From assembly GCA_009774235.1 (NCBI GenBank), contig VSNJ01000003.1:20691-84690 (forward strand): 64,000 nucleotides of DNA. Reading direction: 5' to 3'. The stretch's first letter is position 1, and every line of letters starts with the position of its first letter. The position numbers and the translations under genes are program-made. The DNA comes from Lachnospiraceae bacterium. GTDB taxonomy: Bacteria; Bacillota; Clostridia; Lachnospirales; Lachnospiraceae. The notes beneath the pieces are model-generated. The model saw nothing but the letters and a program-made list of their open reading frames with translations. It had not been told where the DNA came from and made no database searches. Positions 17,062 to 26,484 of the stretch are shown here, piece after piece.

Positions 17062-17731
17062 CCATGTAATGCCTTTCTTTTATTTTATATGATTTTTCAA
17101 AACATTCAATAATGTTTTTATCCTGTTTGTGTTTGAGCCCGTTAATTTTCATATGTTTCATAAGGATTTTATAAGCATTGGGAATTGAGCAGAATGGTGA
17201 AACAAATGGTTCACTAATTGTAATAAAAATGTATTTTTGCCTTTCTTGTATAAATACTTGTTCTTCTGTACTATTAATTAATGTTTCATCATTTAAAATT
17301 AATGCTGCTTCATAACCATGCATATGCATAACATTTATTTGCTCTTGTGATAAAAATGGAAAATCCCATCCAATAATTTCAGGATTAGTTATATTCAATT
17401 TTTCTGCCCACAGATTTACATGGTTAACAGCATCATCTTCTGGTTCTGTACTGATAACAGCATATTTTATATAATGGAATGGTTCTATTACTTTTATTTT
17501 TATATCTGAATATATATTGCTGTTCATATTTAAATCACCACGTACCAGTTCATCCATTGTACAAGAAAATAAATCGCATAGTTCTATTAATTTATTTATT
17601 TCTGGATATGCTATGTCTAATTCCCATTTGGATATTGTCTGTCTGCTTACACAAAGTCTGTTAGCTAATTCCTCTTGTGTCATATCATTTCCAATTTTTC
17701 TAAGAATTTGTAAATTTGTACCAAAGCTCAT
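17039..17731 (-). CDS. XRE-family regulator with GyrI-like effector-binding domain
   Basis: Protein of 230 residues. Residues 5-60 are a Cro/C1-type helix-turn-helix (MTQEELANRLCVSRQTISKWEL..YPEINKLIELCDLFSCTMDEL). The rest resembles the GyrI/AraC-C effector-binding fold (KVIEPFHYIKYAVISTEPED...WAEKLNI...IGWDFPFLSQEQ..VMHMHGYEAALIL), which binds small amphipathic molecules in multidrug-type regulators. ATG 17731 is preceded by AAGGAGATGGAAGAATT. It is the first gene of a pair with the zinc-ribbon protein. A perfect 15-bp palindrome at 17852-17866 upstream could be its operator. Confidence 0.82.
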   Translation of the reverse strand: MSFGTNLQILRKIGNDMTQEELANRLCVSRQTISKWELDIAYPEINKLIELCDLFSCTMDELVRGDLNMNSNIYSDIKIKVIEPFHYIKYAVISTEPEDDAVNHVNLWAEKLNITNPEIIGWDFPFLSQEQINVMHMHGYEAALILNDETLINSTEEQVFIQERQKYIFITISEPFVSPFCSIPNAYKILMKHMKINGLKHKQDKNIIECFEKSYKIKERHYMDVYIAIK

Positions 17732-18070
17732 AATTCTTCCATCTCCTTTTGTTCTCCGCCAGAGTTTAGCGGGATATTTTTGGATAAAACTATTTTATAA
17801 TAGCATTGTTATAAATACTACCATTTTTATAGTTCTTTTTTGTTTATAAAAGCAACTTTAAGTTGCAGACAAAGTAATTGGAGCTGGATAGTTAGATTTA
17901 ATGTCTGCCTGGCTATCTGGTATGGAATACTAAAAATCTTAGACTGTGATTTGAAATAATCTTCAGATTTGCTCTTGTAATATTTCAAGAGTATAATAGA
18001 ATTATAACAATATACAGAAAATTAGAAAAGATATATAAATGGAAATTTAAGACATGGGAGTGGTTTTATT
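17732..18070. other. Divergent intergenic region
   Basis: It contains the palindrome at 17852-17866 and a second imperfect one, CTCTTG..CAAGAG, near 17972-17991 next to a TATAAT. No gene is visible. Confidence 0.4.
17852..17866. promoter_or_regulatory. Possible operator of the XRE/GyrI regulator
   Basis: GCAACTTTAAGTTGC is a perfect palindrome with 7-bp arms, upstream of the minus-strand regulator gene. Its role is inference. Confidence 0.4.
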
Positions 18071-18754
18071 ATGTATTATAATGAATTTATTGTGGAAATT
18101 AAAAAATACTGGGACTTACGTAACAAGGGTTTAAAAAAACAGGCTAACAGTTTTTTGTTTGAGTTTACAGATTACTTTAAGAAAAATGTTTCTGTGGAGG
18201 ATTCGGACAAGATTTTGTTCCAGTTTTGCCATGAGTACCTTGATGAGTTAAAGTTTCCTGATGATGGCTTGCCATTTCAAATGACAAAACTTCTGTACAA
18301 TTATTTTTGCAGGGAGTGTATAAAAAATAAAATGCCACAATTGAGGTGGGCATACCAGATTTATGGAATTACTTTTAATCCAGATGATTCTAAATATAAT
18401 GATGGTTCATATAATATTTTGGAACAGGCATATACACATGAACAATGTGACCAGCAGACAGTGGATTTTTATTTTAATGAGCAGATAAATTTTTTATGGC
18501 TGGGACAGCACCATTTTCCAGAAGCCTGTCTTATTACACATGAAGAATTTGATAACACATTAAAGCTGGCAAACAAAATTCTTTCGGAAAAACCAGTGAG
18601 TCCATTACTTGTAGAAGAATTTAAATATTATATCAAGTTATATAATATTTATTTTGACTGGCAAGAAAATGGCAGAAAAGACAGCTTTTATGAAAATTGT
18701 GAAGAAGCAGGAATAGAATTTGAAGGCATTCCTGCAATTTATTATAAAAAGTGA
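18071..18754 (+). CDS. Hypothetical protein, 227 residues
   Basis: I do not recognise a family. The protein is soluble, rich in aromatic and charged residues and probably all-helical, with no signal peptide or membrane segment. Recurrent patterns such as FYFNEQINFLWLGQHHFPEACLI and LLVEEFKYYIKLYNIYFDWQENG suggest paired helices of the kind found in contact-system immunity proteins, but I have no motif to prove it. GGGAGTGG at 18057-18064 lies before ATG 18071. The gene stands alone between a divergent regulator and the leader of the GNAT-methyltransferase gene. Codon use matches its neighbours. Confidence 0.7.
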   Translation: MYYNEFIVEIKKYWDLRNKGLKKQANSFLFEFTDYFKKNVSVEDSDKILFQFCHEYLDELKFPDDGLPFQMTKLLYNYFCRECIKNKMPQLRWAYQIYGITFNPDDSKYNDGSYNILEQAYTHEQCDQQTVDFYFNEQINFLWLGQHHFPEACLITHEEFDNTLKLANKILSEKPVSPLLVEEFKYYIKLYNIYFDWQENGRKDSFYENCEEAGIEFEGIPAIYYKK

Positions 18755-18801
18755 TAAAATATTTAAGACCATGTATAATTATATAAATTATGAAAAAGTT
18801 A

Positions 18802-18830
18802 TTGACACTATGTTATAACCATGGTATTAT
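18802..18830 (+). promoter_or_regulatory. Promoter of the GNAT-methyltransferase leader
   Basis: TTGACA at 18802-18807 and TATTAT at 18825-18830, spacer 17 bp. This is one of the strongest promoter matches in the window. Confidence 0.8.
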
Positions 18831-18858
18831 GTCAAAAAACATAAAGGAGTGTATAAAT

Positions 18859-18921
18859 ATGAATCCAGTATTCCAGACAGTAGGAAATATGTATATGCTA
18901 TACAGGCGTATTATCTTGTAG
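18859..18921 (+). CDS. Leader peptide, 20 residues
   Basis: MNPVFQTVGNMYMLYRRIIL is encoded right after the promoter with a strong AAAGGAG ribosome site 10 bases upstream. It is followed by a stable hairpin (GCACAG 18937-18942 with CTGTGC 18967-18972) and two terminator-like hairpins before the main gene. Such short, well-initiated peptides typically act by letting a stalled ribosome change the fold of the mRNA. The peptide's own role is therefore likely regulatory. I cannot assign the inducer. Confidence 0.65.
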   Translation: MNPVFQTVGNMYMLYRRIIL

Positions 18922-18936
18922 TTGTGAAATGGTTAA

Positions 18937-18972
18937 GCACAGCTATAAGAAATAGGTCTTATCTGTCTGTGC
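18937..18972 (+). promoter_or_regulatory. Leader hairpin after the leader peptide
   Basis: GCACAG and CTGTGC form the outer stem, with ATAAG and CTTAT inside. The start is 15 bases after the leader peptide stop, a position where ribosome stalling could affect folding. Confidence 0.5.
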
Positions 18973-19041
18973 ATAAATGTTTGGAATGTAATTGTATTCG
19001 TTTATAATATAAGTTTTTAATTATTGTAATTGTATTCCCCG

Positions 19042-19079
19042 CATCAGGCAAATAAGACTGCCTGGTGTTTTTTGTTTTT
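19042..19079 (+). terminator. First leader terminator
   Basis: CATCAGGCA (19042-19050) pairs with TGCCTGGTG (19059-19067), followed by TTTTTTGTTTTT. It lies between the leader peptide and the GNAT-methyltransferase gene. Confidence 0.8.
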
Positions 19080-19142
19080 CAGTTTTTGTTATTCAATTAA
19101 ATAAATTTTAACGTGAGGCTGTTGTAATCCTAAAAGGATGTT

Positions 19143-19170
19143 AAAGCGGGTATACTGGAGCCTGCTTTTT
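19143..19170 (+). terminator. Second leader terminator-like hairpin
   Basis: AAAGCGGG (19143-19150) pairs with CCTGCTTT (19161-19168, one G-U pair) and runs into five T, shortly before the ribosome site of the next gene. Confidence 0.6.
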
Positions 19171-19192
19171 AAAAACAAGGAGGGGTAATGTT

Positions 19193-20521
19193 ATGGAAAA
19201 CAAAGGAACAAAGATACTTGAAACTACAAGACTTGTGCTGCGTCCGTTTTGTTATGAAGATACAGAGGATATGTTTAAAAACTGGGCTTCTGACCCAGAA
19301 GTTACAAAATTCCTGACCTGGCCAGCGCATACAGATGTTGAAGTGACAAGATATGTTTTAGATAGCTGGATTAAAATGTATACAGACCTGTCATTTTATA
19401 ATTGGGGAATTGAACTTAAAGATACAAATGAAGTTATTGGAAATATTTCAGCTGTAAAGATAGATGAGAGAACCCAGACAGCTGACATGGGTTATTGCAT
19501 TGGAAGGAAATGGTGGGGACAGGAAATTATGCCAGAAGCATTAAAAGCAGTTATTACATATTTTTTTGATGAAGTTGGTTTTAACCGTGTTGCGGCATCA
19601 CATGACAGTGATAACCCTAAATCAGGCAGGGTTATGGAGAAGGCTGGCATGAAGTTTGAGGGGGTTTTAAGGGCATCAGGGATAAATATGCGTGGTATAT
19701 GTAATGTGGTCTGGTATTCTATTTTAAAAGAAGAATATTATAAAAAATATTTTAATGTAACTGCTGGCAGTATACCAGATTCACATGAAATTGTAAAAGA
19801 AGCAAAAGAGAGTTTTGAGAAAGTATTGTTAAATCAAAAATATAGTGGAATTATTAAAAATGACAAACATTTAAAATTATTGTTAAATATGCTGCCAATA
19901 AAAAAAGGTGATATGGTACTGGATGTTGGCACAGGTGCTGGGTATCTGGCATTTCCTATTGCGCAGGAAAATAAGGGATGTAATGTAACAGGACTTGATA
20001 TTGCAGAAACAGTTATTAAACAAAACCAGTTAAAGGCAGAGAACCAGAATATAAATAATTTAAAATTCTGTTCCTTTGATGGGATTAATTATCCATTTGG
20101 TAAGGAGAGTATGGATATTATTGTTACAAGATATGCATTCCACCATTTTCCAGATATAAAAAGGGCAGTAAAACATCTGTCAGAAATTCTTTGTAAAGGA
20201 GGAAGTATTCTTGTATCTGACCCAGTAAGGAATATTAAAGATAAGGACAGAATTATTGACCAGTTTATGAAAATAAAGGGGGATGGGCATGTCAGGTTCT
20301 ATACCCAGGAAGAAATTGTGGATTTATTTTCTGGACAGGGTGTTTATCTTTCAGGGCATGAAATAACAAATATGAAATTTCCGTTTCCAGAGAAAAAAGA
20401 GTATATGGATTTGTTTAATAAACTGGATAAGGAAGAAAAAGCGTTGTATAATATTTATGAGGAAGATGGAGTTGTATGGATTGGAAATATAGAAGTTGCA
20501 AATTTATTATTAAAAAAATAA
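19193..20521 (+). CDS. Fusion of GNAT acetyltransferase and SAM-dependent methyltransferase
   Basis: Protein of 442 residues. Residues about 5-185 are a RimJ/RimL-type GNAT domain (ETTRLVLRPFCYEDTEDMF opening; IGRKWWGQEIMPEALKAVI acetyl-CoA region; NPKSGRVMEKAGMKFEG). Residues about 215-442 are a class I methyltransferase (VLDVGTGAGYLAF SAM loop, then NVTGLDIAE and DIIVTRYAFHHFPD). Both domains look intact, so one polypeptide could acetylate and methylate, perhaps the same substrate. Start ATG 19193 follows GGAGGGG. The gene sits behind a leader peptide and two terminators, a design common for translation-inhibitor resistance genes, so resistance is a reasonable guess but not shown. Confidence 0.85.
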   Translation: MENKGTKILETTRLVLRPFCYEDTEDMFKNWASDPEVTKFLTWPAHTDVEVTRYVLDSWIKMYTDLSFYNWGIELKDTNEVIGNISAVKIDERTQTADMGYCIGRKWWGQEIMPEALKAVITYFFDEVGFNRVAASHDSDNPKSGRVMEKAGMKFEGVLRASGINMRGICNVVWYSILKEEYYKKYFNVTAGSIPDSHEIVKEAKESFEKVLLNQKYSGIIKNDKHLKLLLNMLPIKKGDMVLDVGTGAGYLAFPIAQENKGCNVTGLDIAETVIKQNQLKAENQNINNLKFCSFDGINYPFGKESMDIIVTRYAFHHFPDIKRAVKHLSEILCKGGSILVSDPVRNIKDKDRIIDQFMKIKGDGHVRFYTQEEIVDLFSGQGVYLSGHEITNMKFPFPEKKEYMDLFNKLDKEEKALYNIYEEDGVVWIGNIEVANLLLKK

Positions 20522-20559
20522 GCAGACTCTGATAAATAAAGCACTTATAGATATTTGAA

Positions 20560-20775
20560 GATTAAATTTATACAAAGGCTATATTACTCTGGCAAATTCT
20601 AAATATTTTACTAAAAGGCAGCTGTATGGAAGCACTGGTGCTTAAGCCTTGTATTGCTTTATGTACCACTGCGCATCCAATCAAAGCGGAATGCAGCAAA
20701 GCCATGTTGCAAACATGGCTTTCTGTTGGTAAAACTTTGGAATTGCCAAAGCCATATCTTTAAAAAACTAATTAT
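20560..20775 (-). repeat. Palindromic repeat element, copy B
   Basis: The reverse complement matches copy A through most of its length, including the CTCTGGCA..TTTTACCA arms and the GCCATG..CATGGC internal hairpin (20701-20721). It is in the opposite orientation to copy A, between the GNAT-methyltransferase gene and the metK promoter. Confidence 0.8.
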
Positions 20776-20793
20776 AATTCCAAAAAAATCTAC

Positions 20794-20822
20794 TTGACAT
20801 ATACATGTAATGAATATATAGT
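20794..20822 (+). promoter_or_regulatory. Promoter of metK
   Basis: TTGACA at 20794-20799 and TATAGT at 20817-20822, spacer 17 bp, directly upstream of the SAM riboswitch. Confidence 0.7.
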
Positions 20823-20853
20823 AGTAAATGTAAATAAAAGAATATTGTAAATG

Positions 20854-20953
20854 TCTCTTATTAAGAGTGGCGGAGAGTTAAGGCTCTGTGAAACCACGGC
20901 AACCCCCTTGTGGGAAGGTGCCAATCTGAGCGAGGAATCGAACAATAAGAGGA
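20854..20953 (+). promoter_or_regulatory. SAM-I (S-box) riboswitch
   Basis: The S-box landmarks are in order: CTCTTATT pairing with AATAAGAG at the ends (P1), AGAGTGG..GGAGAG, the GAAACCACGGCAACC core, GGAAGGTGCCAATCTG, and GCGAGGAATCGAACAATAAGAGG. A terminator follows. High SAM would fold the aptamer and turn metK off. Confidence 0.93.
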
Positions 20954-20963
20954 GTTGAGATAT

Positions 20964-20996
20964 CAAGTCCGTCATTATTGCCGGGCTTGTTTTTTT
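20964..20996 (+). terminator. SAM riboswitch terminator
   Basis: CAAGTCCG (20964-20971) pairs with CGGGCTTG (20982-20989) and is followed by a T-run. This is the expression platform of the metK riboswitch. Confidence 0.85.
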
Positions 20997-21225
20997 ATCT
21001 GGTATAACAAGCTTCCATATTTTTGTGGTGTATAAATATTCCAAAATGCAGTTATACAACGGTTTTGGTATTAATGAAGTTTATTATAAACAGGATAAGA
21101 AATATAATGTGATATCAGAACCCAGTTAAAAATATAAGAGAATATACAATATACATACAGTATTTTGCAGCACTGCCCGAAGATACTGTATAAACAGGAG
21201 GCAGATAGAAAAGAGAGGTACATTT

Positions 21226-22413
21226 ATGGAAAAAAGATTATTTACATCTGAGTCAGTTACAGAGGGCCATCCTGATAAAATCTGTGACAATATTTCAGAT
21301 GCAGTGCTTGATGCGTTAATGGCACAGGACCCTATGAGCCGTGTAGCTTGTGAAACCGCTATTACTACAGATTATGTAATGATAATGGGTGAAATTACAA
21401 CTAAAGCAGATATTGACTATGAAAAGATTGCACGTGAAACAATACGGGAAATTGGTTATGATGATGATGCCAAAGGATTTAACTGTGATACATGTAAGGT
21501 AAATGTCCTGCTTGACCAGCAGTCTGCTGATATTGCAATGGGTGTTGACAAGGCGCTTGAAGCTAAGGAAAACCAGATGAGTGATGCAGAAATTGAAGCT
21601 ATTGGTGCAGGTGACCAGGGAATGATGTTTGGCTTTGCAAGCAATGAGACAGAGGAGTATATGCCATATCCTATATCACTTGCACACAAGCTTACAAAGA
21701 AACTTACAGAGGTACGCAAGGATGGTACACTTGGATATCTGCGTGCTGATGGTAAAAGCCAGGTTACTGTTGAATATGATAATGATGGAAAACCTGTACA
21801 TATTGATGCGGTAGTTATTTCTTCACAGCATTCAGATGATGTTTCCCAGGAGCAGATACATAAAGATATACGTAAATATGTAATTGACCCAGTGCTTCCA
21901 GAAGAACTTGTAGATGACAGGACAAAATATTTTATTAATCCTACAGGAAGGTTTGTAATAGGCGGGCCAAATGGTGACAGCGGGCTTACAGGCCGTAAGA
22001 TTATTGTAGATACATATGGTGGATATGCACGTCATGGCGGTGGTGCTTTCTCAGGAAAGGATTGTACAAAAGTTGACCGTTCAGCAGCATATGCCGCACG
22101 TTATGTTGCAAAAAATATTGTTGCAGCAGGTCTTGCAGATAAGTGTGAAATACAGCTTTCATATGCTATCGGTGTTGCGCAGCCTACATCTATAATGGCG
22201 GATACATTTGGAACTGGTAAAGTTAGTGATGAAAAGCTTGTTGAAATAATACGTGAAAACTTTGACCTCCGTCCAGCAGGAATTATTAAAATGCTTGATT
22301 TGCGCCGTCCTGTTTATAAGCAGACCGCAGCTTATGGGCATTTTGGACGCAATGACCTTGATTTATCATGGGAGAAACTTGATAAGACAGAGATTCTTAA
22401 AAAGTATCTGTAA
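21226..22413 (+). CDS. metK: S-adenosylmethionine synthetase
   Basis: Protein of 395 residues, the normal MetK length. It makes SAM from methionine and ATP. Diagnostic stretches are [48 protein letters not shown] and [27 protein letters not shown] (ATP and methionine sites). ATG 21226 lies behind AAGAGAGGTAC. It is under the SAM-I riboswitch and its terminator, so SAM controls its own synthesis. A strong terminator at 22444 follows. Confidence 0.98.
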   Translation: MEKRLFTSESVTEGHPDKICDNISDAVLDALMAQDPMSRVACETAITTDYVMIMGEITTKADIDYEKIARETIREIGYDDDAKGFNCDTCKVNVLLDQQSADIAMGVDKALEAKENQMSDAEIEAIGAGDQGMMFGFASNETEEYMPYPISLAHKLTKKLTEVRKDGTLGYLRADGKSQVTVEYDNDGKPVHIDAVVISSQHSDDVSQEQIHKDIRKYVIDPVLPEELVDDRTKYFINPTGRFVIGGPNGDSGLTGRKIIVDTYGGYARHGGGAFSGKDCTKVDRSAAYAARYVAKNIVAAGLADKCEIQLSYAIGVAQPTSIMADTFGTGKVSDEKLVEIIRENFDLRPAGIIKMLDLRRPVYKQTAAYGHFGRNDLDLSWEKLDKTEILKKYL

Positions 22414-22443
22414 ATAATACAGAAATATATCTTTTAGTAATTG

Positions 22444-22493
22444 AAATACAGCTTCCAGCCTGGTATTAAACTATTCTGGAGGCTGTATTTTGC
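22444..22493 (+). terminator. Terminator after metK
   Basis: AAATACAGCTTCCAG (22444-22458) pairs with CTGGAGGCTGTATTT (22476-22490), followed by TGCTTATTT. The stem is 14-15 bp. Confidence 0.85.
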
Positions 22494-22693
22494 TTATTTA
22501 ATGGAAAATTGCTGTACTGCTAAAGCAAATTTTTATAATAAATACTTTTTAAACGTAAATATTGGTGCTGGCTTTTTTATAGCTGTTTGTAATTTAGTTT
22601 ACATTACCATTAGTTTTGTGTTATCATAATTTTATCATTTTTGCTGCTATGGCTATACAGAATGTTTGAGAATGTGAAAAGGCGGATTTTAAT

Positions 22694-24154
22694 ATGAAAA
22701 TGATATTACCAGAAGATGTTTCATATATTATTCATAAGCTTGAAGATGCAGGATATGAAGCTTTTGCAGTTGGAGGGTGTGTAAGGGATACAATTCTTGG
22801 AAGGACACCATTAGACTGGGATATAACAACATCAGCACAGCCTTCTTTTGTAAAATCATGTTTCAGAAGAACCATTGATACAGGAATAAAACATGGAACT
22901 GTTACAGTTATGATTAAAGATAAAGGATACGAAGTTACTACGTACAGGATTGATGGGAAATATAAAGATGGAAGGCATCCTGAAAGTGTTGAATTTACCA
23001 GTAACCTGCGTCTTGACCTGGAGCGCAGGGATTTTACAGTTAATGCAATGGCTTATAATGATAAACTGGGCCTGGTTGATGAGTTTGGTGGAATACAGGA
23101 TTTAGAAAATGGTATAATACGTTGTGTAGGTGATGCAGGCAGCAGGTTTGATGAAGATGCTTTAAGGATGCTGCGTGCAGTACGTTTTTCGGGACAGCTT
23201 GGATTTTGCATTGAAGAAAAGACAAGACAGGCAATTATAGAAAGGGCAGGCAGCCTTGGCAGGATAAGTGCGGAAAGAATAAGGGCAGAGCTCTCTAAAC
23301 TGCTTGTATCTGATAATCCAGGACAGATACGTGAAGCATATAATACTGGAATGACAAAGGTTTTTTTGCCAGAACTTGACAATATTATGCAGACAGGACA
23401 GCATAACCCACATCATATATATACTGTTGGGGAACATTGTATCCGCAGTACTGAGGTTATGGATTTGTTCTTTAATCCAGAGCCTGAAAGGATTATGTGC
23501 AGGGAAACCAGGAATATAATTCCTGATAAGGTGCTTAAAGTGGCAGGAGAGATGGCAGCGTGCATGGACAAAAAACAGCAGCTTATACTTTGCCTTACAA
23601 TGCTTTTGCATGACATTGCAAAACCAGAGGTTATGACTATTGATGAAAATGGCACAGGGCATTTTTGTGGCCATCCTCAAAAAGGTGGGGAAATTGCAGA
23701 AAAGATTTTAAGAAGGCTTACATTTGATAATGAAACTATATCAGTGGTAAAAAGGCTGGTTAAATACCATGATTACAGAATTATGCCAGAACCACGTGCA
23801 GTAAGGAGGGCATCTTCTAAAATTGGCAGTGATATTATGCAGATGTTTTTCCTTGTACAATATGCTGATATAATGGCACAGAACCCTGCAACATTTGATG
23901 AGAAACTTGGTAAACTTGGCATGGTAACCAGGGAATATAAAAAAATAGTAGAGGAAGCCGCCCCGCTTTGCCTGAAAGATTTAGATATAAATGGAAAAGA
24001 TTTAATAGAAGCAGGAATAAAACCAGGACCAGTAATGGGGGAAATATTAGGGAGGCTGTTGGAAATAGTTATTGATGAACCAGATAATAACCAAAAAGAT
24101 ATATTGTTAAGCTATGTAAAGGAAGTAACAGATACGTATGGAAATATAAAATAG
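22694..24154 (+). CDS. cca: CCA tRNA nucleotidyltransferase with HD domain
   Basis: Protein of 486 residues of the class II CCA-adding/poly(A) polymerase family, which completes or repairs the tRNA 3' end. The nucleotidyltransferase head is GGCVRDTILGRTPLDWDITT (catalytic D-x-D), with the ATP loop near RRDFTVNAMAY and the RNA-binding helices after it. A C-terminal HD phosphohydrolase-type domain (LLHDIAKPE and VKYHD) is present. ATG 22694 is preceded by AAAGGCGG. The C-terminal HD domain may give phosphatase activity, as in E. coli (by homology). It stands alone in the window. Confidence 0.95.
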   Translation: MKMILPEDVSYIIHKLEDAGYEAFAVGGCVRDTILGRTPLDWDITTSAQPSFVKSCFRRTIDTGIKHGTVTVMIKDKGYEVTTYRIDGKYKDGRHPESVEFTSNLRLDLERRDFTVNAMAYNDKLGLVDEFGGIQDLENGIIRCVGDAGSRFDEDALRMLRAVRFSGQLGFCIEEKTRQAIIERAGSLGRISAERIRAELSKLLVSDNPGQIREAYNTGMTKVFLPELDNIMQTGQHNPHHIYTVGEHCIRSTEVMDLFFNPEPERIMCRETRNIIPDKVLKVAGEMAACMDKKQQLILCLTMLLHDIAKPEVMTIDENGTGHFCGHPQKGGEIAEKILRRLTFDNETISVVKRLVKYHDYRIMPEPRAVRRASSKIGSDIMQMFFLVQYADIMAQNPATFDEKLGKLGMVTREYKKIVEEAAPLCLKDLDINGKDLIEAGIKPGPVMGEILGRLLEIVIDEPDNNQKDILLSYVKEVTDTYGNIK

Positions 24155-24290
24155 TGATTTTGCATAAAAAACTGGCAGGAATCATATTAAATTATACTTG
24201 TAACTGATTATATTATAAGATAGAATTATAAAGTACAAAACCATACAAATACATAAGCCAGCCTATATATCAATGGAGGGAGATGAAGAG

Positions 24291-26435
24291 ATGGATTTTA
24301 ATGTTAGGTTTGACAGAATGAGCAAAGCTATGAAGACACAGCTTTTTATAGATAATTTAACAATGATTTTTAATCCGCAGGCACTATTTAGTGATGGTAC
24401 CCGCTTGTACAGGATACCACCAGAACCAAAGGCCGGGGAGCTTACAAAGATACGTTTCAGGAGTGCCAGGGAAAATGTTGATGAAGTTTATCTTGTGTGT
24501 GGTGATGACAGGCAGCTGATGGATAAAATTGCCAATGACAGGCTTTTTGATTATTATGAAGGAACAATCCAGCTTGGGACGGAAAAGGTTGAGTATTATT
24601 TTGAAGTACACAGTGGGCAGATAGTATGTTATTATAATAGTGTTGGTGTCTGTAGCGGAGTTGAGCCATACTATAATTTTTTTATTACGCCATCTTATGA
24701 TACCCCTGAATGGGCAAAAGGGGCAATATTTTACCAGATATATGTTGACAGGTTTTTTAATGGAGACCGTTCTAATGATGTAGAGACAGATGAGTATATT
24801 TATATAGAAGAGGGTACAGTAAAGGTTACAGACTGGTCTAAATATCCAGCTGCAATGGGCGTCAGGGAATTTTATGGCGGTGATATAGCAGGTATAATGA
24901 AGAAGCTTGACTATCTCCAGAAACTTGGTGTTGATGCTATATACCTTAATCCTGTTTTTGTATCACCTTCTAACCACAAATATGATATACAGGATTATGA
25001 TTATATAGACCCACATTTTGGAAGGATTGTAAAGGATGAAGGTAGTGTTTTAAGCCGCAATGAAAACGGAAGTCTTATATGTGACCCTGTACATCCTAAT
25101 AAGAGTGCTTCACGTTATATATGCCGTGTTACAGATAAGGAGAACCTTGAAGCAAGTAACCAGCTGTTTGCTGAATTTGTGGAAGAAGTCCATAAAAGAG
25201 GGATGAAGGTTATCCTGGATGGTGTGTTTAACCATTGTGGTTCGTTTAATAAATGGCTTGACAGGGAATGTATTTATGAAAATGCAGAAGGGTATGAAAA
25301 GGGAGGTTTTATTTCAGAAGACAGCCCATACCGTTCATTTTTTAAATTTAATGAATATAACTGGCCATATAATACACACTATGATGGATGGTGGGGGCAT
25401 GATACGCTTCCAAAACTTAATTATGAAGAATCGCCAGAACTTTTTAATTATATTATGAGGATAGCACGTAAGTGGGTTTCACCGCCATATAATGTGGATG
25501 GCTGGAGGCTTGACGTGGCAGCAGACCTTGGTAATTCACCTGAATATAACCATTATTTCTGGCAGGAGTTCAGGCGTAATGTCAAAGAGGCTAACCCAGA
25601 TGCAATAATACTTGCAGAGCATTATGGAGACCCTACAGAATGGCTGCGTGGAGGACAGTGGGATACTGTTATGAACTATGATGCATTTATGGAACCTGTT
25701 ACCTGGTTCCTTACAGGTGTTGAGAAACACAGTGATGAATTCCGTGGTGATAAGCTTGGCAATGCGGATGCATTTTTTGGTTCAATGCGTCATTTTATGA
25801 CAAGGTTTAGTACACAGTCCCTGCAGGTTGCAATGAATGAGCTTTCTAACCATGACCATTCAAGGTTCCTTACACGTACAAACAGGAAGGTTGGAAGGAC
25901 TGCTACACTTGGACCAGAAGCCGCAAATGAGGGTGTTGACATGGCTATATTCCGCATTGCAGTAATGATGCAGATGACATGGCCAGGTGCACCTACAATT
26001 TATTATGGTGATGAGGCAGGAGTGTGTGGATGGACTGACCCTGATAACAGGCGTACTTATCCATGGGGACATGAAGACCATGATCTTATAGAATACCATA
26101 GGTCGCTTATACGTATACACAAGGATTACCAGGTTTTAAAGACTGGCTCAATCCTGTTCCTTAATGGTGAATACCAGCTTATTAGTTATGGAAGGTTTGA
26201 TGACAGGGATAAGGTTGTTGTGGTTATAAACAGCAGTGAAGAATACAAGACTCTTGATATCCCTGTATGGCGTCTCGGAATGGTTGATAATACACATATG
26301 GCAAGGCTTATGATTACTAACAGGGATGGATATTCAGATGAAGCCAGGCTGTATACCCTTGAGGGCGGAATACTTCATGTTGATTGCCCGCCAGCATCAG
26401 GGGCTATTATAAAAGATATAAAGAACCAGGTTTAG
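24291..26435 (+). CDS. Glycoside hydrolase family 13 (neopullulanase-like) enzyme
   Basis: Protein of about 714 residues with an N-terminal beta-sandwich (about 1-130) then a GH13 (beta/alpha)8 domain. Catalytic signs: GWRLDVAADL (nucleophile Asp), IILAEHYGD (general acid Glu), NELSNHDHSRF (transition-state Asp), and the substrate-binding DPDNRRTYPWG. No signal peptide is seen, so it acts inside the cell on alpha-1,4/1,6-linked maltodextrins or cyclodextrins; I cannot choose between neopullulanase, maltogenic amylase and cyclomaltodextrinase. GGAGGGAG at 24275-24282 lies 8 bases before ATG 24291; the ATG at 24273 would overlap it and is rejected. Confidence 0.92.
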   Translation: MDFNVRFDRMSKAMKTQLFIDNLTMIFNPQALFSDGTRLYRIPPEPKAGELTKIRFRSARENVDEVYLVCGDDRQLMDKIANDRLFDYYEGTIQLGTEKVEYYFEVHSGQIVCYYNSVGVCSGVEPYYNFFITPSYDTPEWAKGAIFYQIYVDRFFNGDRSNDVETDEYIYIEEGTVKVTDWSKYPAAMGVREFYGGDIAGIMKKLDYLQKLGVDAIYLNPVFVSPSNHKYDIQDYDYIDPHFGRIVKDEGSVLSRNENGSLICDPVHPNKSASRYICRVTDKENLEASNQLFAEFVEEVHKRGMKVILDGVFNHCGSFNKWLDRECIYENAEGYEKGGFISEDSPYRSFFKFNEYNWPYNTHYDGWWGHDTLPKLNYEESPELFNYIMRIARKWVSPPYNVDGWRLDVAADLGNSPEYNHYFWQEFRRNVKEANPDAIILAEHYGDPTEWLRGGQWDTVMNYDAFMEPVTWFLTGVEKHSDEFRGDKLGNADAFFGSMRHFMTRFSTQSLQVAMNELSNHDHSRFLTRTNRKVGRTATLGPEAANEGVDMAIFRIAVMMQMTWPGAPTIYYGDEAGVCGWTDPDNRRTYPWGHEDHDLIEYHRSLIRIHKDYQVLKTGSILFLNGEYQLISYGRFDDRDKVVVVINSSEEYKTLDIPVWRLGMVDNTHMARLMITNRDGYSDEARLYTLEGGILHVDCPPASGAIIKDIKNQV

Positions 26436-26484
26436 ATATTTAATGAAGGGGTATGTTTATTAAATCTGGAAGAACGGAGGAAAA

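Noticed and set aside
22441..22629. 62-residue ORF after metK
   Set aside because: It overlaps the strong metK terminator and has no ribosome site.
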